In this document: positions 51,101-63,100 of the stretch, one piece after another
Layout of the letters: each line of letters begins with the position of its first letter
Position numbering within the stretch: position 1 is the stretch's first letter
Assembly (NCBI GenBank): GCA_965247735.1
Contig: CBDFHN010000001.1
Location: 372,001 to 436,000, forward strand
Direction: 5' to 3'
Source: JAOXRU01 sp965247735
GTDB lineage: Bacteria > Bacteroidota > Bacteroidia > Flavobacteriales > Flavobacteriaceae
Length of the DNA: 64,000 nt
The notes under the pieces: model-generated
What the model saw: only the letters and a program-made list of their open reading frames with translations
The model's database searches: none
Told to the model about the DNA's origin: nothing
Translations under genes and position numbers: made by a program

Positions 51101-54100
51101 CAGATGGATTTACAAGTTCTACAGCAACAGTACAATTACATGATGGTACATCAGCGATTAGTACTTCAGGCATTAAAGTTATCTTTAATGTAAGTGGATC
51201 AGCCTTGTTTAGCAATAGCAGCAATACCATTGAAGTATTGACCAATAGCAGTGGTATTGCCACAGCAACCTTAACAAATACGACAATAGAAACGGTACAA
51301 GTAAGTGCCTTGGTGGATGCCAATAATAACAGTACAGCAGATGCACCAGTTGTAAACGAGTCGAGTAATGTTGCTAGTGATGGAGACTTTGATGTGGACT
51401 TTACTTTAGCGACTATCAATGTAACGGCAACAGGTACTAGTTTGGATGTTAGTCCAATCTCTTTATCAGCAGATGGCTTTACAAGTTCTACAGCAACAGT
51501 ACAATTGCATGATGGAACCTCTGCGATTAGTACCTCAGGCATTAAAGTTATCTTTAATGTAAGCGGATCAGCCTTGTTTAGCAATAGCAGCAATACGATT
51601 GAAGTATTGACCAATAGCAGTGGTATTGCCACAGCAACCTTAACCAATACAACAATAGAAACGGTACAAGTAAGTGCCTTGGTGGATGCCAATAATAACA
51701 GTACAGCGGATGCTCCAGTTGTAAACGAGTCGAGTAATGTCGCTAGTGATGGAGACTTTGATGTGGACTTTACCCTGGCTACTATAAATGTAACTGCAAC
51801 AGGTACCAGTTTGGATGTAACTCCAATCTCCTTATCAGCAGATGGATTTACAAGTTCTACAGCAACAGTACAATTACATGATGGTACATCAGCGATTAGT
51901 ACTTCAGGCATTAAAGTTATCTTTAATGTAAGTGGATCAGCCTTGTTTAGCAATAGCAGCAATACCATTGAAGTATTGACCAATAGCAGTGGTATTGCCA
52001 CCGCAACCTTAACAAATACGACAATAGAAACGGTACAAGTAAGTGCCTTGGTGGATGCCAATAATAACAGTACAGCGGATGCACCAGTTGTAAATGAATC
52101 CAGTAATGTCGCTAGTGATGGTGACTTTGATGTGGACTTTACTTTAGCGACTATCAATGTAACTGCAACAGGTACTAGTTTGGATGTTAGTCCAATCTCT
52201 TTATCAGCAGATGGATTTACCACTTCTACAGCAACAGTACAATTACATGATGGTACATCAGCGATTAGTACTTCAGGCATTAAAGTTATCTTTAATGTAA
52301 GTGGATCAGCCTTGTTTAGCAATAGCAGCAATACGATTGAAGTATTGACCAATAGCAGTGGTATTGCCACAGCAACCTTAACAAATACGACAATAGAAAC
52401 GGTACAAGTAAGTGCCTTGGTGGATGCCAATAATAACAGTACAGCAGATGCACCAGTTGTAAACGAGTCGAGTAATGTCGCTAGTGATGGTGACTTTGAT
52501 GTGGACTTTACCTTGGCGACTATAAATGTAACGGCAACAGGTACTAGTTTGGATGTAACTCCAATCTCCTTATCAGCAGATGGCTTTACAAGTTCTACAG
52601 CAACAGTACAATTACATGATGGAACCTCTGCGATTAGTACTTCAGGCATTAAGGTTATCTTTAATGTAAGTGGATCAGCCTTGTTTAGCAATAGCAGCAA
52701 TACGATCGAAGTAGTAACCAATAGCAGTGGTATTGCCACAGCAACCTTAACCAATACGACAATAGAAACGGTACAAGTAAGTGCCTTGGTGGATGCCAAT
52801 AATAACAGTACAGCAGATGCACCAGTTGTAAACGAGTCGAGTAATGTCGCTAGTGATGGTGACTTTGATGTGGACTTTACCCTGGCTACTATAAATGTAA
52901 CGGCAACAGGTACCAGTTTGGATGTTAGTCCAATCTCTTTATCAGCAGATGGATTTACAAGTTCTACAGCAACAGTACAATTACATGATGGTACATCTAC
53001 GATTAGTACTTCAGGCATTAAGGTTATCTTTAATGTAAGTGGATCAGCCTTGTTTAGCAATAGCAGCAATACCATTGAAGTATTGACCAATAGCAGTGGT
53101 ATTGCCACAGCAACCTTAACAAATACGACAATAGAAACGGTACAAGTAAGTGCCTTGGTGGATGCCAATAATAACAGTACAGCGGATGCACCAGTTGTAA
53201 ACGAGTCGAGTAATGTCGCTAGTGATGGTGACTTTGATGTGGACTTTACCTTGGCTACTATAAATGTAACTGCCAGTGGAACCAGTTTGGATGTAACTCC
53301 AATCTCCTTATCAGCAGATGGCTTTACAAGTTCTACTGCAACAGTACAATTACATGATGGTATATCAGCAATTAGTACTTCAGGCATTAAAGTTATCTTT
53401 AATGTAAGTGGATCAGCCTTGTTTAGTAATAGCAGCAATACCATTGAAGTATTGACCAATAGCAGTGGTATTGCCACAGCAACCTTAACAAATACGACAA
53501 TAGAAACGGTACAAGTAAGTGCCTTGGTGGATGCCAATAATAACAGTACAGCAGATGCACCAGTTGTAAACGAGTCGAGTAATGTCGCTAATGATGGAAA
53601 CTTTGACGTAGACTTTACCTTGGCGACTATCAATGTAACTGCAACAGGTACTAGTTTGGATGTTAGTCCAATCTCTTTATCAGCAGATGGATTTACCACT
53701 TCTACAGCAACAGTTCAATTACATGATGGTACCTCTGCGATTAGTACTTCAGGCATTAAAGTTATCTTTAATGTAAGTGGATCAGCCTTGTTTAGCAATA
53801 GCAGTAATACCATTGAAGTATTGACTAATAGCAGTGGTGTTGCCACCGCAACATTAACCAATACAACAATAGAAACGGTACAAGTAAGTGCCTTGGTGGA
53901 TGCCAATAATAACAGTACAGCGGATGCTCCAGTTGTAAACGAGTCGAGTAATGTCGCTAGTGATGGAGACTTTGATGTGGACTTTACCCTGGCTACTATA
54001 AATGTAACTGCAACAGGTACCAGTTTGGATGTAACTCCAATCTCCTTATCAGCAGATGGATTTACAAGTTCTACAGCAACAGTACAATTACATGATGGTA

Positions 54101-57100
54101 CATCAGCGATTAGTACTTCAGGCATTAAAGTTATCTTTAATGTAAGTGGATCAGCCTTGTTTAGCAATAGCAGCAATACCATTGAAGTATTGACCAATAG
54201 CAGTGGTATTGCCACAGCAACCTTAACAAATACGACAATAGAAACGGTACAAGTAAGTGCCTTGGTGGATGCCAATAATAACAGTACAGCAGATGCACCA
54301 GTTGTAAACGAGTCGAGTAATGTTGCTAGTGATGGAGACTTTGATGTGGACTTTACTTTAGCGACTATCAATGTAACGGCAACAGGTACTAGTTTGGATG
54401 TTAGTCCAATCTCTTTATCAGCAGATGGCTTTACAAGTTCTACAGCAACAGTACAATTGCATGATGGAACCTCTGCGATTAGTACCTCAGGCATTAAAGT
54501 TATCTTTAATGTAAGCGGATCAGCCTTGTTTAGCAATAGCAGCAATACGATTGAAGTATTGACCAATAGCAGTGGTATTGCCACAGCAACCTTAACCAAT
54601 ACAACAATAGAAACGGTACAAGTAAGTGCCTTGGTGGATGCCAATAATAACAGTACAGCGGATGCTCCAGTTGTAAACGAGTCGAGTAATGTCGCTAGTG
54701 ATGGAGACTTTGATGTGGACTTTACCCTGGCTACTATAAATGTAACTGCAACAGGTACCAGTTTGGATGTAACTCCAATCTCCTTATCAGCAGATGGATT
54801 TACAAGTTCTACAGCAACAGTACAATTACATGATGGTACATCAGCGATTAGTACTTCAGGCATTAAAGTTATCTTTAATGTAAGTGGATCAGCCTTGTTT
54901 AGCAATAGCAGCAATACCATTGAAGTATTGACCAATAGCAGTGGTATTGCCACAGCAACCTTAACAAATACGACAATAGAAACGGTACAAGTAAGTGCCT
55001 TGGTGGATGCCAATAATAACAGTACAGCAGATGCACCAGTTGTAAACGAGTCGAGTAATGTTGCTAGTGATGGAGACTTTGATGTGGACTTTACTTTAGC
55101 GACTATCAATGTAACGGCAACAGGTACTAGTTTGGATGTTAGTCCAATCTCTTTATCAGCAGATGGCTTTACAAGTTCTACAGCAACAGTACAATTGCAT
55201 GATGGAACCTCTGCGATTAGTACCTCAGGCATTAAAGTTATCTTTAATGTAAGCGGATCAGCCTTGTTTAGCAATAGCAGCAATACGATTGAAGTATTGA
55301 CCAATAGCAGTGGTATTGCCACAGCAACCTTAACCAATACAACAATAGAAACGGTACAAGTAAGTGCCTTGGTGGATGCCAATAATAACAGTACAGCAGA
55401 TGCACCAGTTGTAAACGAGTCGAGTAATGTCGCTAATGATGGAAACTTTGACGTAGACTTTACCTTGGCTACTATAAATGTAACGGCTAGTGGTACCAGT
55501 TTGGATGTTAGTCCAATCTCTTTATCAGCAGATGGATTTACAAGTTCTACAGCAACAGTACAATTACATGATGGAATATCAGCGATTAGTACTTCAGGCA
55601 TTAAAGTTATCTTTAATGTAAGTGGATCAGCCTTGTTTAGCAATAGCAGCAATACCATTGAAGTAGTAACCAATAGCAGTGGTATTGCCACAGCAACCTT
55701 AACAAATACGACAATAGAAACGGTACAAGTAAGTGCCTTGGTGGATGCCAATAATAACAGTACAGCGGATGCCCCAGTTGTAAACGAGTCGAGTAATGTC
55801 GCTAGTGATGGTGACTTTGATGTGGACTTTACTTTAGCTACCATAAATGTAACTGCAACAGGTACTAGTTTGGATGTTAGTCCAATCTCTTTATCAGCAG
55901 ATGGCTTTACAAGTTCTACAGCAACAGTACAATTACATGATGGAACCTCTGCGATTAGTACTTCAGGCATTAAAGTTATCTTTAATGTAAGTGGATCAGC
56001 CTTGTTTAGCAATAGCAGCAATACCATTGAAGTAGTAACCAATAGCAGTGGTATTGCCACAGCAACCTTAACAAATACGACAATAGAAACGGTACAAGTA
56101 AGTGCCTTGGTGGATGCTAATAATAACAGTACAGCGGATGCTCCAGTTGTAAATGAATCCAGTAATGTCGCTAGTGATGGAGACTTTGATGTGGACTTTA
56201 CCTTGGCTACTATAAATGTAACGGCTAGTGGTACCAGTTTGGATGTTAGTCCAATCTCTTTATCAGCAGATGGATTTACAAGTTCTACAGCAACAGTACA
56301 ATTACATGATGGAATATCAGCGATTAGTACTTCAGGCATTAAAGTTATCTTTAATGTAAGTGGATCAGCCTTGTTTAGCAATAGCAGCAATACCATTGAA
56401 GTATTGACCAATAGCAGTGGTATTGCCACAGCAACCTTAACCAATACGACAATAGAAACGGTACAAGTAAGTGCCTTGGTGGATGCCAATAATAACAGTA
56501 CAGCGGATGCCCCAGTTGTAAACGAGTCGAGTAATGTCGCTAGTGATGGAGACTTTGATGTGGACTTTACCTTGGCTACTATAAATGTAACTGCAACAGG
56601 TACTAGTTTGGATGTTAGTCCAATCTCTTTATCTGCAGATGGCTTTACAAGTTCTACAGCAACAGTACAATTACATGATGGAACCTCTGCGATTAGTACT
56701 TCAGGCATTAAGGTTATCTTTAATGTAAGCGGATCAGCCTTGTTTAGCAATAGCAGCAATACGATTGAAGTATTGACCAATAGCAGTGGTATTGCCACAG
56801 CAACCTTAACAAATACAACAATAGAAACGGTACAAGTAAGTGCCTTGGTGGATGCTAATAATAACAGTACAGCGGATGCCCCAGTTGTAAACGAGTCGAG
56901 TAATGTCGCTAGTGATGGAGACTATGTGGACTTTACTTTAGCGACTATAAATGTAACTGCAACAGGTACTAGTTTAGATGTTAGTCCAATCTCTTTATCA
57001 GCAGATGGCTTTACAAGTTCTACAGCAACAGTACAATTACATGATGGAACCTCTGCGATTAGTACTTCAGGCATTAAGGTTATCTTTAATGTAAGTGGAT

Positions 57101-60100
57101 CAGCCTTGTTTAGCAATAGCAGCAATACCATTGAAGTAGTAACCAATAGCAGTGGTATTGCCACAGCAACCTTAACAAATACGACAATAGAAACGGTACA
57201 AGTAAGTGCCTTGGTGGATGCCAATAATAACAGTACAGCGGATGCTCCAGTTGTAAATGAATCGAGTAATGTTGCTAGTGATGGAGACTTTGATGTGGAC
57301 TTTACTTTAGCTACCATAAATGTAACGGCAACAGGTACCAGTTTGGATGTTAGTCCAATCTCTTTATCAGCAGATGGCTTTACAAGTTCTACAGCAACAG
57401 TACAATTACATGATGGAACCTCTGCGATTAGTACTTCAGGCATTAAGGTTATCTTTAATGTAAGTGGATCAGCCTTGTTTAGCAATAGCAGCAATACGAT
57501 TGAAGTATTGACCAATAGCAGTGGTATTGCCACAGCAACCCTAACAAATACGACAATAGAAACGGTACAAGTAAGTGCCTTGGTGGATGCCAATAATAAC
57601 AGTACAGCAGATGCACCAGTTGTAAACGAGTCGAGTAATGTCGCTAATGATGGAAACTTTGACGTAGACTTTACCTTGGCGACTATCAATGTAACTGCAA
57701 CAGGTACTAGTTTGGATGTTAGTCCAATCTCTTTATCAGCAGATGGATTTACCACTTCTACAGCAACAGTTCAATTACATGATGGTACCTCTGCGATTAG
57801 TACTTCAGGCATTAAAGTTATCTTTAATGTAAGTGGATCAGCCTTGTTTAGCAATAGCAGTAATACCATTGAAGTATTGACCAATAGCAGTGGTGTTGCC
57901 ACCGCAACATTAACCAATACAACAATAGAAACGGTACAAGTAAGTGCCTTGGTGGATGCCAATAATAACAGTACAGCGGATGCTCCAGTTGTAAACGAGT
58001 CGAGTAATGTCGCTAGTGATGGAGACTTTGATGTGGACTTTACCCTGGCTACTATAAATGTAACTGCAACAGGTACCAGTTTGGATGTAACTCCAATCTC
58101 CTTATCAGCAGATGGATTTACAAGTTCTACAGCAACAGTACAATTACATGATGGTACATCAGCGATTAGTACTTCAGGCATTAAAGTTATCTTTAATGTA
58201 AGTGGATCAGCCTTGTTTAGCAATAGCAGCAATACCATTGAAGTATTGACCAATAGCAGTGGTATTGCCACAGCAACCTTAACAAATACGACAATAGAAA
58301 CGGTACAAGTAAGTGCCTTGGTGGATGCCAATAATAACAGTACAGCAGATGCACCAGTTGTAAACGAGTCGAGTAATGTTGCTAGTGATGGAGACTTTGA
58401 TGTGGACTTTACTTTAGCGACTATCAATGTAACGGCAACAGGTACTAGTTTGGATGTTAGTCCAATCTCTTTATCAGCAGATGGCTTTACAAGTTCTACA
58501 GCAACAGTACAATTGCATGATGGAACCTCTGCGATTAGTACCTCAGGCATTAAAGTTATCTTTAATGTAAGCGGATCAGCCTTGTTTAGCAATAGCAGCA
58601 ATACGATTGAAGTATTGACCAATAGCAGTGGTATTGCCACAGCAACCTTAACCAATACAACAATAGAAACGGTACAAGTAAGTGCCTTGGTGGATGCCAA
58701 TAATAACAGTACAGCAGATGCACCAGTTGTAAACGAGTCGAGTAATGTCGCTAATGATGGAAACTTTGACGTAGACTTTACCTTGGCTACTATAAATGTA
58801 ACGGCTAGTGGTACCAGTTTGGATGTTAGTCCAATCTCTTTATCAGCAGATGGATTTACAAGTTCTACAGCAACAGTACAATTACATGATGGAATATCAG
58901 CGATTAGTACTTCAGGCATTAAAGTTATCTTTAATGTAAGTGGATCAGCCTTGTTTAGCAATAGCAGCAATACCATTGAAGTAGTAACCAATAGCAGTGG
59001 TATTGCCACAGCAACCTTAACAAATACGACAATAGAAACGGTACAAGTAAGTGCCTTGGTGGATGCCAATAATAACAGTACAGCGGATGCCCCAGTTGTA
59101 AACGAGTCGAGTAATGTCGCTAGTGATGGTGACTTTGATGTGGACTTTACTTTAGCTACCATAAATGTAACTGCAACAGGTACTAGTTTGGATGTTAGTC
59201 CAATCTCTTTATCAGCAGATGGCTTTACAAGTTCTACAGCAACAGTACAATTACATGATGGAACCTCTGCGATTAGTACTTCAGGCATTAAAGTTATCTT
59301 TAATGTAAGTGGATCAGCCTTGTTTAGCAATAGCAGCAATACCATTGAAGTAGTAACCAATAGCAGTGGTATTGCCACAGCAACCTTAACAAATACGACA
59401 ATAGAAACGGTACAAGTAAGTGCCTTGGTGGATGCTAATAATAACAGTACAGCGGATGCTCCAGTTGTAAATGAATCCAGTAATGTCGCTAGTGATGGAG
59501 ACTTTGATGTGGACTTTACCTTGGCTACTATAAATGTAACGGCTAGTGGTACCAGTTTGGATGTTAGTCCAATCTCTTTATCAGCAGATGGATTTACAAG
59601 TTCTACAGCAACAGTACAATTACATGATGGAATATCAGCGATTAGTACTTCAGGCATTAAAGTTATCTTTAATGTAAGTGGATCAGCCTTGTTTAGCAAT
59701 AGCAGCAATACCATTGAAGTATTGACCAATAGCAGTGGTATTGCCACAGCAACCTTAACCAATACGACAATAGAAACGGTACAAGTAAGTGCCTTGGTGG
59801 ATGCCAATAATAACAGTACAGCGGATGCCCCAGTTGTAAACGAGTCGAGTAATGTCGCTAGTGATGGAGACTTTGATGTGGACTTTACCTTGGCTACTAT
59901 AAATGTAACTGCAACAGGTACTAGTTTGGATGTTAGTCCAATCTCTTTATCTGCAGATGGCTTTACAAGTTCTACAGCAACAGTACAATTACATGATGGA
60001 ACCTCTGCGATTAGTACTTCAGGCATTAAGGTTATCTTTAATGTAAGCGGATCAGCCTTGTTTAGCAATAGCAGCAATACGATTGAAGTATTGACCAATA

Positions 60101-63100
60101 GCAGTGGTATTGCCACAGCAACCTTAACAAATACAACAATAGAAACGGTACAAGTAAGTGCCTTGGTGGATGCTAATAATAACAGTACAGCGGATGCCCC
60201 AGTTGTAAACGAGTCGAGTAATGTCGCTAGTGATGGAGACTTTGATGTGGACTTTACTTTAGCGACTATAAATGTAACTGCAACAGGTACTAGTTTAGAT
60301 GTTAGTCCAATCTCTTTATCAGCAGATGGCTTTACAAGTTCTACAGCAACAGTACAATTACATGATGGAACCTCTGCGATTAGTACTTCAGGCATTAAGG
60401 TTATCTTTAATGTAAGTGGATCAGCCTTGTTTAGCAATAGCAGCAATACCATTGAAGTAGTAACCAATAGCAGTGGTATTGCCACAGCAACCTTAACAAA
60501 TACGACAATAGAAACGGTACAAGTAAGTGCCTTGGTGGATGCCAATAATAACAGTACAGCGGATGCTCCAGTTGTAAATGAATCGAGTAATGTTGCTAGT
60601 GATGGAGACTTTGATGTGGACTTTACTTTAGCTACCATAAATGTAACGGCAACAGGTACCAGTTTGGATGTTAGTCCAATCTCTTTATCAGCAGATGGCT
60701 TTACAAGTTCTACAGCAACAGTACAATTACATGATGGAACCTCTGCGATTAGTACTTCAGGCATTAAGGTTATCTTTAATGTAAGTGGATCAGCCTTGTT
60801 TAGCAATAGCAGCAATACGATTGAAGTATTGACCAATAGCAGTGGTATTGCCACAGCAACCCTAACAAATACGACAATAGAAACGGTACAAGTAAGTGCC
60901 TTGGTGGATGCCAATAATAACAGTACAGCGGATGCTCCAGTTGTAAACGAGTCGAGTAATGTCGCTAGTGATGGAGACTTTAATGTGGACTTTACCCTGG
61001 CGACTATCAATGTAACTGCAACAGGTACAAGTTTGGATGTTAGTCCAATCTCTTTATCAGCAGATGGATTTACAAGTTCTACAGCAACAGTACAATTACA
61101 TGATGGAATATCAGCGATTAGTACTTCAGGCATTAAAGTTATCTTTAATGTAAGTGGATCAGCCTTGTTTAGCAATAGTAGCAATACGATCGAAGTATTG
61201 ACCAATAGCAGTGGTATTGCCACAGCAACCTTAACCAATACAACAATAGAAACGGTACAAGTAAGTGCCTTGGTGGATGCCAATAATAACAGTACGGCGG
61301 ATGCTCCAGTTGTAAATGAATCCAGTAATGTCGCTAGTGATGGAGACTTTGATGTGGACTTTACTTTAGCGACTATAAATGTAACGGCAACAGGTACTAG
61401 CTTGGATGTTAGTCCAATCTCTTTATCTGCAGATGGCTTTACCACTTCTACAGCAACAGTACAATTACATGATGGAATATCAGCGATTAGTACTTCAGGC
61501 ATTAAAGTTATCTTTAATGTAAGTGGATCAGCCTTGTTTAGTAATAGCAGCAATACGATTGAAGTATTGACCAATAGCAGTGGTATTGCCACAGCAACCT
61601 TAACAAATACAACAATAGAAACGGTACAAGTAAGTGCCTTGGTGGATGCCAATAATAACAGTACAGCGGATGCTCCAGTTGTAAACGAGTCGAGTAATAT
61701 CGCTAGTGATGGAGACTTTAATGTGGACTTTACCTTGGCTACTATCAATGTAACGGCAACAGGTACTAGTTTGGATGTAACTCCAATCTCTTTATCAGCA
61801 GATGGCTTTACCACTTCTACTGCAACAGTACAATTACATGATGGAACCTCTGCGATTAGTACTTCAGGCATTAAAGTTATCTTTAATGTAAGCGGATCAG
61901 CCTTGTTTAGCAATAGCAGCAATACGATTGAAGTATTGACCAATAGCAGTGGTATTGCCACAGCAACCTTAACCAATACAACAATAGAAACGGTACAAGT
62001 AAGTGCCTTGGTGGATGCTAATAATAACAGTACAGCGGATGCTCCAGTTGTAAACGAGTCGAGTAATGTCGCTAGTGATGGAGACTTTGATGTGGACTTT
62101 ACCCTGGCTACTATCAATGTAACTGCAACAGGTACGAGTTTGGATGTAACTCCAATCTCTTTATCAGCAGATGGATTTACAAGTTCTACAGCAACAGTAC
62201 AATTGCATGATGGTACATCAGCGATTAGTACTTCAGGCATTAAAGTTATCTTTAATGTAAGTGGATCAGCCTTGTTTAGCAATAGCAGCAACACGATTGA
62301 AGTATTGACCAATAGCAGTGGTATTGCCACAGCAACCTTAACCAATACAACAATAGAAACGGTACAAGTAAGTGCCTTGGTGGATGCCAATAATAACAGT
62401 ACAGCGGATGCCCCAGTTGTAAACGAGTCGAGTAATGTCGCTAGTGATGGAGACTTTAATGTGGACTTTACCCTGGCGACTATCAATGTAACTGCAACAG
62501 GTACAAGTTTGGATGTTAGTCCAATCTCTTTATCAGCAGATGGATTTACAAGTTCTACAGCAACAGTACAATTACATGATGGAATATCAGCGATTAGTAC
62601 TTCAGGCATTAAAGTTATCTTTAATGTAAGTGGATCAGCCTTGTTTAGCAATAGTAGCAATACGATCGAAGTATTGACCAATAGCAGTGGTATTGCCACA
62701 GCAACCTTAACCAATACAACAATAGAAACGGTACAAGTAAGTGCCTTGGTGGATGCCAATAATAACAGTACGGCGGATGCTCCAGTTGTAAATGAATCCA
62801 GTAATGTCGCTAGTGATGGAGACTTTGATGTGGACTTTACTTTAGCGACTATAAATGTAACGGCAACAGGTACTAGCTTGGATGTTAGTCCAATCTCTTT
62901 ATCTGCAGATGGCTTTACCACTTCTACAGCAACAGTACAATTACATGATGGAATATCAGCGATTAGTACTTCAGGCATTAAAGTTATCTTTAATGTAAGT
63001 GGATCAGCCTTGTTTAGTAATAGCAGCAATACGATTGAAGTATTGACCAATAGCAGTGGTATTGCCACAGCAACCTTAACAAATACAACAATAGAAACGG

